Below are positions 45,906 to 54,194 of a stretch of DNA of 61,114 nt, in pieces. Origin of the DNA: Synechococcales cyanobacterium bin59.metabat.ball.084 (GTDB taxonomy: Bacteria > Cyanobacteriota > Cyanobacteriia > Cyanobacteriales > Chamaesiphonaceae); assembly GCA_013297675.1 (NCBI GenBank), contig JAAFHZ010000010.1:1-61114 (forward strand). The letters are read 5' to 3'. Every line of letters starts with the position of its first letter. The stretch's first letter is position 1. The position numbers were made by a program, and so were the translations under genes. The notes below the pieces were generated by a model. The model saw only the letters and a list, made by a program, of their open reading frames with translations. It had not been told where the DNA came from and did not search any database.

Positions 45906-46901
45906 TTAACGGAACACAATGCTCACCGAGGTATATTCATGCACCCGCCAAATAACTTCGCCGATTAAATTGGCTACTGACAGGGGCGTGAGCTGGGGAA
46001 ACATCCGATCGGGGGTAATGGGCAGGGTATTGGTGACAATTACTTCTTCAAATACCCCACTAGAAAGACGCTCGATCGCTGGGGGTGAAAACACGGCGTG
46101 GGTGGCACAGGCATAGACCTGACTCGCGCCCTGTTCCCGCAGAATTCTAGCCCCTTCGCTGATGGTGCCGCCGGTATCGATCATGTCGTCTACTAAAATT
46201 GCCGTTTTGCCATTGACATCTCCGATTACATTCATCACTTCGGCAATGTTATGGGCTTGTCGTCGTTTGTCGATAATTGCCAGAGGTGCATCGTTTAATC
46301 TTTTGGCAAAAGCCCGCGCTCTGGCCACCCCACCCACATCGGGCGATACCACCACGATATCTTGGAGATCTTTGCTGAGAATGTAGTCCACAATTACCGG
46401 CGAAGCATAGATATGATCCAAAGGAATATCGAAATAGCCTTGAATCTGTGACGAGTGTAGATCCATGGCAATTACTCGATCGGCTCCCGATTTAGTAATT
46501 AAATTAGCTACCAGCTTGGCAGTAATCGATTCGCGTCCGGCAGTTTTACGATCGGCTCTAGCATAGCCATAGTAAGGAATCACAGCGGTGATGCGGTGCG
46601 CCGAAGCCCGCCGACAGGCATCGACCATCACCAACAGCTCCATTAAGTGGTCGTTGACCGGAAAGCAGGTGGGCTGGATTATATATACATCCCTACCCCG
46701 GATGGATTCTTGAATTTGCACGTAGGTTTCGCCATCGGCAAAAGTCTTGGTAGTCATGGGGCTGAGATCCATGCCTAAATACCGAGCGATTTCACGAGAC
46801 AGCGGAACGTTAGAAGAACCTGAGAGCAAGCACAAATTGCTGTCTGAGTTATTAGCTGGCATTGCTTTGTACGAAAGCGGCAGAGTTGCAGACTGGATCA
46901 C
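45906..46901 (-). CDS. prs: Ribose-phosphate pyrophosphokinase
   Basis: A 331-residue PRPP synthetase (class I). SNVPLSREIARYLG and KTFADGETYVQIQESIRG near the N-terminus, the ATP site MELLVMVDACRRASAHRITAVIPYYGYARADRK, the VVVSPDVGGVARARAFAKRL loop and the PRPP motif AILVDDMIDTGGT near 230. It makes PRPP for purine, pyrimidine, His and Trp synthesis. The first 15 residues are an extension beyond the usual start. Confidence 0.97.
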   Translation of the reverse strand: MIQSATLPLSYKAMPANNSDSNLCLLSGSSNVPLSREIARYLGMDLSPMTTKTFADGETYVQIQESIRGRDVYIIQPTCFPVNDHLMELLVMVDACRRASAHRITAVIPYYGYARADRKTAGRESITAKLVANLITKSGADRVIAMDLHSSQIQGYFDIPLDHIYASPVIVDYILSKDLQDIVVVSPDVGGVARARAFAKRLNDAPLAIIDKRRQAHNIAEVMNVIGDVNGKTAILVDDMIDTGGTISEGARILREQGASQVYACATHAVFSPPAIERLSSGVFEEVIVTNTLPITPDRMFPQLTPLSVANLIGEVIWRVHEYTSVSIVFR

Positions 46902-47039
46902 AACAAATCCTCAAGGATAATTTGCAACCGCAATTTTAACATCGTTGTTTGCAAATTTACGATAATGCCAGATTGATTTTCAAGACAGCGATTTTGGGAC
47001 GCAAGCCCCAGCCTGAAAACAACTCTTGTCACGATCTGG

Positions 47040-47080
47040 CCTTGCCCTGATTCGGCCTTGCCACAATCCGGAGGGCAAGG
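47040..47080. other. Hairpin upstream of the gene at 47125
   Basis: A 9-bp stem (47040-47048 CCTTGCCCT with 47072-47080 AGGGCAAGG), with shorter GC-rich pairing possible inside the loop. It lies in the leader region of the next gene, about 45 bases before its ATG; it may be a transcript structure. Nothing else is clear between 46902 and 47124. Confidence 0.4.
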
Positions 47081-47124
47081 GATAATTAGGAAAGATCACA
47101 GAGCGGTGTTAGGTCTTTAATCCC

Positions 47125-47427
47125 ATGTCTTATTTTCCAATCATTGCTGGAGCCATGGCGCTTTGGGGGCTGTGGTGGGGTTTTAAAAAATGGCAAAGAC
47201 AGCGCATTCTTGGCCGCCTCAACCGCAGTATCGGGATTTCTCAGCAGGCTCCATCTATTGGTAAGGTGGCTCCTCATATTCGCCAGAAGTTAATTAAGTC
47301 TCTGGGGAATAATCATGCCACGGTCGATCGGCTGATTAATAATGCCAAGTTACGAAATCCGGGCGAACCGGAACAATGGTATTGGGAAAAGGTGCTGTAT
47401 GAATTAGAGCGCGATCGCTGGCGCTAG
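47125..47427 (+). CDS. Conserved hypothetical protein with one membrane segment
   Basis: A 100-residue protein: one N-terminal hydrophobic stretch (FPIIAGAMALWGLWWGF, residues 4-20), then a basic soluble part with KLIKSLGNNHATVDRLINNAK and GEPEQWYWEKVLYELERDRW at the end. The final W-Y-W-E-K-V-Y-L-E-R-D-R pattern is common in short cyanobacterial proteins but I know no function. The gene ends one base before the queA stop, convergent. Confidence 0.6.
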   Translation: MSYFPIIAGAMALWGLWWGFKKWQRQRILGRLNRSIGISQQAPSIGKVAPHIRQKLIKSLGNNHATVDRLINNAKLRNPGEPEQWYWEKVLYELERDRWR

Positions 47428-47428
47428 T

Positions 47429-48508
47429 TCACTCATGGGGCAATATCAGCATGGCATCGCCAAAAGAATAGAACCGGTAGTTGTGATCGATCGCAATCTG
47501 ATATAGATCTAATAATCGCTGCCGCCCAATCAACGCTCCCACCAACATCATTAGACTCGAACCGGGCAAATGAAAATTAGTAATCAAACCATCTACTAAG
47601 CGCCATTGATAGCCGGGATAGATAAAGATATTAGTCTGACCACTGTAAGGCTGGATTTCTCCCTCTTGGGCTGCTGTTTCTAGGCAGCGCACTGTGGTAG
47701 TGCCTACCGCAAATACCCGGCCACCTTGAGCCTTAGTGGCCAAGACTTGGGCTGCGGTAGCGGCGCTAACAGTCAGCCATTCACTGTGCATTTCGTGCTG
47801 AGTAATATCTTCCACAGTGACGGGCCGAAAGGTGCCAATGCCCACATGTAAGGTGACGGTGGCTTGCTGGATACCTCGATCGAGCAGTGTTTGGAGCAAT
47901 TCTGGAGTAAAGTGTAGTCCAGCGGTTGGGGCTGCGACAGAACCCGGATCTTGAGCATAGACCGTCTGGTATTGTTCTACAGTAGCTTCTGTAGTAGTCA
48001 CATAGGGCGGAAATGGGATTTCACCATAGTTATCGAGGATTTCTAATAGTGGTCTGTTTTCTGGTACTAAGAAGCGCAGTATTCGGCCACCGCTAGGGGG
48101 ATCTCGATCGATCACCTCGGCCACCAAGTCGGGAAAACCCGCCGCCGGGAAAACCAGCTTATTACCCACCAAAATCTTTCGCCCTGGTTTGACCAATGCC
48201 AACCAGGTATTCGGCGCTTGTTCTGCCAGCAATAGCACTTCTATGTTGGCTCCGCTATCTTTGTGACCATGCAGACGGGCGGGGATGACCTTGGTGTTGT
48301 TAAATACCAGCAAATCTCCCGATCGCAGCAAATCGGCAATTTCAAAAAACTGCCGATGGCTGTGAGAGTTTACCGACTCATTGACTGACTCATTGACCGG
48401 CTCGACTACCAACAGCTTGGAGTGATCTCTCGGGACTACTGGAGTTTGGGCGATCGATTCTGGAGGCAGATCATAGAGGTAGTTGCTAAGCAGACGATCA
48501 GATTCCAT
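47429..48508 (-). CDS. queA: S-adenosylmethionine:tRNA ribosyltransferase-isomerase QueA
   Basis: A 359-residue enzyme that adds and rearranges the ribosyl group of SAM in queuosine synthesis. It begins LLSNYLYDLPPESIAQTPV and has DLLVFNNTKVIPARLHG, PPYV (about 167), AAPTAGLHFTPELL and GSSLMMLVGALIG. It looks intact. The start was taken at 48508; an overlapping frame covering 48436-48765 was rejected. Confidence 0.96.
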   Translation of the reverse strand: MESDRLLSNYLYDLPPESIAQTPVVPRDHSKLLVVEPVNESVNESVNSHSHRQFFEIADLLRSGDLLVFNNTKVIPARLHGHKDSGANIEVLLLAEQAPNTWLALVKPGRKILVGNKLVFPAAGFPDLVAEVIDRDPPSGGRILRFLVPENRPLLEILDNYGEIPFPPYVTTTEATVEQYQTVYAQDPGSVAAPTAGLHFTPELLQTLLDRGIQQATVTLHVGIGTFRPVTVEDITQHEMHSEWLTVSAATAAQVLATKAQGGRVFAVGTTTVRCLETAAQEGEIQPYSGQTNIFIYPGYQWRLVDGLITNFHLPGSSLMMLVGALIGRQRLLDLYQIAIDHNYRFYSFGDAMLILPHE

Positions 48509-48810
48509 TGATTAGTTAGCTGTAGAAGTTTTTTAGAGCCGGGTGCTGCGGCTGCTATACCCACAAAAGGAATCTTGGTGGTACTGACTTCTAGCAACGA
48601 CCCCAGCTCATAAATATTAGTGTAACCGTAGCCTCCCGGGGAGACATAGGTCTTGATCATAATCAACAATGTGCTCGATTGCTTCAAAATATTTGCCTGA
48701 TAGTGAAAATACTTTTTTGCATTTCTTCCAGACCGGCAGCTAACAACAAAACTATGAGTAACCAAGCATCAATAAGGTCAATTCAAATCCGAACTATAAC
48801 ATCTGCTATT

Positions 48811-48920
48811 GGGTGCGTGTGACTTTCTGAAAATAAAAATCAGACAGGCAGATCAAAGCTAGCAGCACCCACGGAAAATAGAGGCTGGTAAATTTTCTCC
48901 TTAGAAAGTCACACGCACCC
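48811..48920. mobile_element. 110-bp MITE with 9-bp target duplication
   Basis: A non-coding element with perfect 18-bp terminal inverted repeats (48811-48828 and 48903-48920; GGGTGCGTGTGACTTTCT and its complement) flanked by an exact 9-bp direct repeat TCTGCTATT (48802-48810 and 48921-48929). The length and target duplication are those of a miniature inverted-repeat transposable element. No matching autonomous transposase is in the window. It lies in the 480-base gap between queA and the secreted protein gene. Confidence 0.88.
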
Positions 48921-48988
48921 TCTGCTATTGGTATGAAATTGCACTTCAGATATGAATTGATAAAATCTATAATTTTATTTAATTTAGA

Positions 48989-49333
48989 CTAACAATCACA
49001 TCTCATGATTTGATTGACTAGTATTTTTCGATTTTGATCAATTACTTTTAGTTGATAGTTTTTCTGTTGATTATACAGAGGGGTCATGCTATATGTGATG
49101 CCTTTTCTTTCCCAAATATATTGTCCTCGACTACGATAAGAATATTTTTTAACGCTAAGACACTGTTTTTTAGGATTACATCCATAGTAGCTGCCATTCG
49201 TGCTGATCGATACTTGATATCCACCCCCATAATAAATATTTCCATCACCATGAGTAAAGGAAACCATTGGTATTATCAAGGTAATTGCCCAAAGAATAGT
49301 GCTGTTAATTAATGGTTTAAGCATATTTACCAT
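48989..49333 (-). CDS. Hypothetical secreted protein
   Basis: A 114-residue protein with an N-terminal signal peptide (hydrophobic residues about 9-25, TILWAITLIIPMVSF) and a mature part rich in Tyr, Gly and basic residues, with cysteines at CNPKKQC and CDC near the ends that could form disulfides. No family recognised. The base composition is AT-rich. It lies between two miniature elements and next to a peptidoglycan hydrolase gene on the same strand, but no functional link is established. Confidence 0.5.
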   Translation of the reverse strand: MVNMLKPLINSTILWAITLIIPMVSFTHGDGNIYYGGGYQVSISTNGSYYGCNPKKQCLSVKKYSYRSRGQYIWERKGITYSMTPLYNQQKNYQLKVIDQNRKILVNQIMRCDC

Positions 49334-49379
49334 GTAAATTTTATTGTCTTTTTTATAACGTCAATTCAAAACCATTTAA

Positions 49380-49478
49380 TATATAGCGGTTCCGTCTCGG
49401 ATAAAGTGAATCTAGAGACGTGAAAGCCTTTCTGGGCAACGATCACTTACACAGTACTCGACCCGGAACCGCTATATA
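49380..49478. mobile_element. 99-bp MITE related to the IS630-type element at the window end
   Basis: Inverted ends TATATAGCGGTTCCG (49380-49394) and CGGAACCGCTATATA (49464-49478), 15 bp, perfect. The sequence just inside the left end (TCTCGGATAAAGTGAATC) is close to the inside of the IS630-type end at 60990 (CATCGAATTTAGTG), so the same transposase probably moves both. The outer TA pair fits the TA target duplication of IS630 elements. It has no coding capacity. Confidence 0.82.
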
Positions 49479-49568
49479 TGCTTATTTGCAATAATATAAA
49501 TATCACAAATATTTTCCACTAAGTCTTGCAGCCTGAACTGACGTTAATAATACTTTCTTATATAAAAA

Positions 49569-51155
49569 TCAGCGAATCCTGACAATTCCAGAGATGAATG
49601 ACAAAGATCGAGTAAAATTGCCACTTTGATTACTCTTATTACCCTCAGCAGTTTCAACTGTTGAACCGCCTTGATAGCCCCTCACAATACCAATATGATT
49701 AAATTCTCCACCAGTATCAGGATACCAATCAAAAGTGACAATATCTCCTCTTTGGGGCTTCGTTGATCCTCTTGGGTACCAATAACCTTTTTGCTTTGCC
49801 CAGTACTGCCAAGATTCAACTAGTGCCATTGTTGCCCAAAATCCGCTCGGCTGATCAGGGATATCAATACCTACTTGACGACAACAATAGGTGACAAAAG
49901 CGGCGCACCAATCATAATAAACCTTATCACTTCCTATATGATCTAGCTTGCGCATTGGTTCACGAAGAGGCTCTAAATATTTCTCTGCATCACTATTAGC
50001 ACCATTCCATACAAGTTGTTTAGCTGCCTCAGAAGCAGCAAAAGCAGCAAGTTTTAAATTTATTGGTGCTGATGCATCATCGGATATTTTATCTTGAGCT
50101 TTACCTCCTAATTTTTCCCAAGTCAATGGACCAACTTCCCCGTCAATTAATAATCCATATTTTAGTTGAAAAGCCTTAACAGCTCTCTCTGTTTTATCTT
50201 CAAACTCTCCATCAACTTTGCCAGCATCGAATCCCAAAGCATTCAAAGCTGTTTGTAATTCTTTCACCTCATCTCCTATAGTTCCCCATCTCAATATTTT
50301 GGTTAGAGTAGATAATACTACTCCAGATGCTGGAACCACAATTACGCTTGGTATTATAGAATTCGGAATTGGTTTAGTAGAGCTTGCAACTAAGAATGTT
50401 TGTGCTGTTGGATACTTAGCAATAAAATCTACAAAGTCTTGAGTCGATTTATTTTTCAATTCTACAACTTCTATAGGCATTGATCCCGCATGAGCAACCA
50501 AAACAGGATATGCTGTTCCACTTTGCTCTTTGCGATACAATTCTAACCATGTAACGATTGGCATAGGGGCTACTTCATTATCACTCAAATCAATTAAACC
50601 GCGTTCTTCCATTCGTTTTAATAAAACAATTCCCCCGCACTGCTCACTTATTAAATTAGGATCAAATTTTCCATCGAAAGCATATTTCCCCTTTATATAA
50701 TGATTAGAAAAGCTCCATAAATAAGGAGATTTTATCTCGGGATGATATTTGCGAAATCCCATTCCATTATAGGTCTCTAATTTATAAGCAATCCCGATAA
50801 TTGACCAGTCCGTCCAGTCGCTTAAACCATCATATTCTAGCGCATCAATTGCTGATTCTATCCAAGTAAAAGGAGGATTACCCTGAGGTCGATTTACTGG
50901 AACCTGGATAGTTTTAGCAGAAAGGGGGTCTCCATTATGCAAATGAGTTGTGAAGCTAAGACTGCTTTCCAAATTGTGAATGGTAGCAATAACATGCCAA
51001 GGGACTTTTGTACTGTTTTCTACCGCCTTGTATTGCTTTTTATTAGATATGATTTTATCAATAATAGAATCAATAATACTTAACCGTTCAATACGAATTT
51101 GGCAGGTCTTATAGAGATTTTCATATTCGGTTTTAAGTTGAGATGGAATAGCCAT
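49569..51155 (-). CDS. Two-enzyme peptidoglycan hydrolase (lysozyme-like, PG-binding, CHAP)
   Basis: A 528-residue protein in three parts: an N-terminal lysozyme-like domain (about 48-190, VPWHVIATIHNLESSLSF with candidate Glu63), a PG_binding_1 domain (about 287-350, GTIGDEVKELQTALNALGFD to GPLTWEKLGG) and a C-terminal CHAP amidase/endopeptidase (about 405-526) with Cys417 in DWCAAFV, His487 in FNHIGIV and a downstream Glu. No signal peptide is visible. The layout is that of a phage-type endolysin or a contractile-system effector. No holin or phage genes are nearby. AT-rich. Confidence 0.85.
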   Translation of the reverse strand: MAIPSQLKTEYENLYKTCQIRIERLSIIDSIIDKIISNKKQYKAVENSTKVPWHVIATIHNLESSLSFTTHLHNGDPLSAKTIQVPVNRPQGNPPFTWIESAIDALEYDGLSDWTDWSIIGIAYKLETYNGMGFRKYHPEIKSPYLWSFSNHYIKGKYAFDGKFDPNLISEQCGGIVLLKRMEERGLIDLSDNEVAPMPIVTWLELYRKEQSGTAYPVLVAHAGSMPIEVVELKNKSTQDFVDFIAKYPTAQTFLVASSTKPIPNSIIPSVIVVPASGVVLSTLTKILRWGTIGDEVKELQTALNALGFDAGKVDGEFEDKTERAVKAFQLKYGLLIDGEVGPLTWEKLGGKAQDKISDDASAPINLKLAAFAASEAAKQLVWNGANSDAEKYLEPLREPMRKLDHIGSDKVYYDWCAAFVTYCCRQVGIDIPDQPSGFWATMALVESWQYWAKQKGYWYPRGSTKPQRGDIVTFDWYPDTGGEFNHIGIVRGYQGGSTVETAEGNKSNQSGNFTRSLSFISGIVRIR

Positions 51156-51500
51156 ATTTTTATCCTTTTGAAGTTAATTTAAATTTAGCATTCTCTTGAA
51201 TGTCAAGCAGAAATAAACACAAAATCTAATTTATTTGATTTTGCAAAATACAGTTAAGAAGAAAAGTTGTTTCAAGAAAACATCCTCTTTCCAAAATGGA
51301 TAATAGGACTGCTGATTGACTATCTAATATAGTAGTTTGATTTGATCGAATAGTAAGTAAGAAAAAGTAGGTTGTTATCTTACTCAAGTATAAAGAGATG
51401 TAAACAATCAGCTTTTAATTACCAAAAATTAGGATGGTCGGGCTTTCCCAAAACATTTTGGTTAGAATGCAAGAAATATTCTTCCTTCACACCTAAAATC
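51156..51500. other. Intergenic region between divergent genes
   Basis: A 345-base AT-rich spacer carrying the promoters of the peptidoglycan hydrolase and the aldo/keto reductase. The reductase frame is open back to 51372 but shows no conserved sequence before the ATG at 51501. No hairpin, repeat or RNA gene was recognised. Confidence 0.5.
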
Positions 51501-52430
51501 ATGGCAACTACTACCCTGGGCACAACTGGTATCGAAGTAACCCCGATCGGCTTTGGCACTTGGGCCTGGGGCGACTCCCTCTTTTGGGGATATGGCAAAG
51601 ATTACGGCGAAGCCGATCTAAAACTGGCCTTCCAAGCCGCAACCAATAAAGGCATCACCTTTTTAGACACCGCCGAAATCTATGGCTTTGGCAAATCTGA
51701 AGAGCTGCTGGGCAAATTTATCAAAGAAACCAACGCCACCACCCAAATTGCCAGTAAATATATGCCTTTGCCTTGGCGGTTTCGCTCCGAAGACCTTGCT
51801 GATGCCGTCACCGCTAGCCTTAAAAGACTCCGGATGCCCTCGATCGATCTGTATCAAGTCCATTGGCCTTTTCCCTCGCTGCTCAGCCAAGAGGGTTTAA
51901 TGAATGCTTTAGCCGATGAAGTAGAACAAGGCCGGATTAGAGCGATCGGGGTAAGCAACTACAACGCCGAACAGATGCGGGAAGCCCATAAATTGTTAGC
52001 AAAACGGGGCATACCTTTGGCCGTCAATCAAATGCGCTATTCTTTAGTTACCCGCGAAATTGAGAGCAATGGAGTAATGGCCGCAGCCCGCGAATTGGAT
52101 GTGACTATTTTGGCTTACAGCCCACTGGCTCAGGGGTTACTCACTGGCAAATACACCGCAACCAACCCTCCTAGCGGCGCTCGCAGCATGGATCAACGGT
52201 TCAAGGGTGCTGGTTTACGCAAGGTGCAGCCTTTGTTAGAAAAACTCAGTGAACTGGGTGAAAAATACGGCAAAACCCAAGCTCAGGTGGCTTTGAACTG
52301 GTTGATCTGTCAGCCAGGAGTTATCCCTATTCCTGGAATTAAAAGCGCTGCACAGGTAGAGCAAAATGCTGGTGCTCTGGGCTGGGAGTTGTCTGCCACC
52401 GAGGTTGCCGAACTCAGTCAAAATTATTGA
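51501..52430 (+). CDS. Aldo/keto reductase
   Basis: A 309-residue NADPH-dependent oxidoreductase. The start at the ATG at 51501 gives the family's N-terminus (LGTTGIEVTPIGFGTWAWG). TIM-barrel motifs follow: FLDTAEIYGFGKSEELLG with the catalytic Asp and Tyr, a Lys in IASKYMPLP, a His/Trp in YQVHWPFP, and the NADPH-binding C-terminal GVIPIPGIKSAAQVEQN. It reduces carbonyls; substrate unknown. It is followed by cpcE with a 48-base gap on the same strand. Confidence 0.92.
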   Translation: MATTTLGTTGIEVTPIGFGTWAWGDSLFWGYGKDYGEADLKLAFQAATNKGITFLDTAEIYGFGKSEELLGKFIKETNATTQIASKYMPLPWRFRSEDLADAVTASLKRLRMPSIDLYQVHWPFPSLLSQEGLMNALADEVEQGRIRAIGVSNYNAEQMREAHKLLAKRGIPLAVNQMRYSLVTREIESNGVMAAARELDVTILAYSPLAQGLLTGKYTATNPPSGARSMDQRFKGAGLRKVQPLLEKLSELGEKYGKTQAQVALNWLICQPGVIPIPGIKSAAQVEQNAGALGWELSATEVAELSQNY

Positions 52431-52478
52431 CCGCTACCCAGGTATCTTGGAAGTAGTGGCCACAACTAGACTAGACCC

Positions 52479-53321
52479 ATGAACGAAGAATTCAGCAGCA
52501 CCGCAATACCCAGCCCGGATGCCCCACAGCTTACCGTAGAGCAGGCGATCGAGAATCTGCAAGGCAGTGATTTGGGGCTGCGCATGTATGCGGCCTGGTG
52601 GCTGGGCAGGTTTCGGGTAGATGACCCCACGGCGATCGAAGTCTTAATTAAAGCTCTCAATGACGATGAAGATCGCACTGGAGCCGGTGGCTATCCTCTG
52701 CGGCGCAATGCGGCAAGGGCGCTGGGTAAACTGGGCGATCGACGAGCCGTTTCGGCCTTGATGGATGCTTTAGTTTGTGCCGATTTTTATGTGCGAGAAG
52801 CCGCTGCCCAGGCTCTGGAAAGTCTGGGAGATGCGGTAGCCGTGCCAATCTTGATTCAGCTTTTAGAAAATAAACTTCCGGGAACCCTGCCCGCGACCGA
52901 ACCACCCCAGTTAGTTCAGCCCTTTGATGCCATCTTAGAGGCTTTGGGTACTTTGGGCGGAGTGCAGGCGATCGAGGTGATTAAGCCTTTCTTAGATCAC
53001 CCGGTACCTCGTATTCAGTTCTCAGCCGCGCGGGCGCTTTATCAGCTATCGCCAGACCCACAGGTTGCTGATGCCTATGGCGATCGATTAATCACGGCGT
53101 TAAAACTCGACGATCTCCAGCTTCGCCGTGCGGTCTTGGCTGATTTGGGGGCGATCGGTTACTTAGCCGCTGCGCAGCCGATCGCTCAAACTTTGGCTGA
53201 AAACAGCCTGAAACTCATCTCTCTCAAAGGCTTACTAGAAAAGCAGTTGCAAATTCATGGCCAAGATCAGCTCTCGGCAGGTGCCATTAAAGTCATGGCT
53301 TTGATGGACGAACTGTTGTAA
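52479..53321 (+). CDS. cpcE: Phycocyanin alpha-subunit phycocyanobilin lyase, CpcE subunit
   Basis: A 280-residue protein built of HEAT-like repeats. RMYAAWWLGRFR near residue 35, DRTGAGGYPLRRNAARALGKLGDRRAV near 70, and ALGTLGGVQAIEVIKPFLDHP near 160-180 are characteristic of CpcE. With CpcF it attaches phycocyanobilin to a Cys of the phycocyanin alpha subunit. cpcF and the cpc structural genes are not in the window. This gene is the strongest single sign of a phycobilisome-bearing host. Confidence 0.92.
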   Translation: MNEEFSSTAIPSPDAPQLTVEQAIENLQGSDLGLRMYAAWWLGRFRVDDPTAIEVLIKALNDDEDRTGAGGYPLRRNAARALGKLGDRRAVSALMDALVCADFYVREAAAQALESLGDAVAVPILIQLLENKLPGTLPATEPPQLVQPFDAILEALGTLGGVQAIEVIKPFLDHPVPRIQFSAARALYQLSPDPQVADAYGDRLITALKLDDLQLRRAVLADLGAIGYLAAAQPIAQTLAENSLKLISLKGLLEKQLQIHGQDQLSAGAIKVMALMDELL

Positions 53322-53434
53322 TTTACATTATTTATTAGTAATTGCCGTGGGTGATATGAATGCCCTAATTGTCCTATTTGTGATCGCATAATAGGCTACA
53401 GGTTAGAATACAAGAGACTTTTTTGCTTTGCTAT

Positions 53435-54142
53435 ATGCCTCCTGTCAACTATTCCGATCGAGATATTCGCGACCTATTCGATCGCATTGCCCCCTTGTAC
53501 GATCAACTCAATAATGACCTGAGCCTGGGTATTCATTGGGTCTGGAAGCAAATGGCCGTCAGTTGGAGCGGTGCCCAGCCGGGGGATTGCTGTTTAGATT
53601 TATGCTGTGGCAGCGGCGATATTGCTCAGTTGTTAGCGAAGCGGGTCGGAAAAAATGGTCAGGTGTATGGTGCTGATTTTGCCCCGGCACAGCTAGAGAA
53701 TGCCAAGCGGCGAGTGGAAAAAATTTATTTGCCTTGTGCGATCGAGTGGGTAGAGGCCGACGCTTTGCAGTTGCCTTTTGCTGATAACTTTTTTGATGCG
53801 GCTACTTTGGGTTACGGCTTGCGGAATGTGGTAGATATTCCGCGCTGTTTGTCAGAGCTACGGCGGGTATTGAAGCCGGGAGCTGCTGTAGCAATTTTAG
53901 ATTTCCATCGTCCCGATAATTTGCTGACTGCTAACTTTCAGCGCTGGTATTTAGATAACATAGTGGTGCCCACAGCGCGGCGTTATGATATGACTACAGA
54001 ATACGAGTATTTAATGCCCAGCGTAGAGCAGTTCCCGGTGGGTGATGAGCAGGTGGAGCTGGGGCGAGCTGCTGGGTTTGGGTTCACTCGGCATTACTCG
54101 ATCACTGGGGGCATCATGGGTGTTTTGGTGCTGAAAAAATAG
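53435..54142 (+). CDS. menG: Demethyl(mena/plasto)quinone methyltransferase
   Basis: A 235-residue SAM methyltransferase of the UbiE/MenG family. It starts at the ATG at 53435 (an in-frame TTG lies 12 bases upstream). RDLFDRIAPLYDQLNNDLSLGIHWVWK, the SAM loop CLDLCCGSGDIAQLL and LGYGLRNVVDIPRCLSELRRVLKPG are family signatures. In cyanobacteria it makes phylloquinone from its demethyl precursor for photosystem I. It is followed by a strong hairpin. Confidence 0.93.
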   Translation: MPPVNYSDRDIRDLFDRIAPLYDQLNNDLSLGIHWVWKQMAVSWSGAQPGDCCLDLCCGSGDIAQLLAKRVGKNGQVYGADFAPAQLENAKRRVEKIYLPCAIEWVEADALQLPFADNFFDAATLGYGLRNVVDIPRCLSELRRVLKPGAAVAILDFHRPDNLLTANFQRWYLDNIVVPTARRYDMTTEYEYLMPSVEQFPVGDEQVELGRAAGFGFTRHYSITGGIMGVLVLKK

Positions 54143-54152
54143 TTGATTTAAA

Positions 54153-54182
54153 TTACAGGCTAGCAAAAATGCTAGCCTGTAA
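54153..54182. terminator. Bidirectional terminator between menG and the ferritin-like gene
   Basis: A perfect 13-bp stem (54153-54165 TTACAGGCTAGCA with 54170-54182 TGCTAGCCTGTAA) and a 4-base loop AAAA between convergent genes. No long T tract follows. Confidence 0.78.
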
Positions 54183-54194
54183 GATATTTGCTGA

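Noticed and set aside
46902..47124. Possible small RNA gene in the prs-47125 gap
   Set aside because: A hairpin is present but I see no match to 6S, tmRNA, RNase P or Yfr RNAs and no promoter I can support.
48436..48765. A 109-codon minus-strand frame overlapping the start of queA
   Set aside because: It overlaps the conserved N-terminus of queA by 73 bases, has no recognisable family and reads like non-coding sequence; the queA frame is certain.
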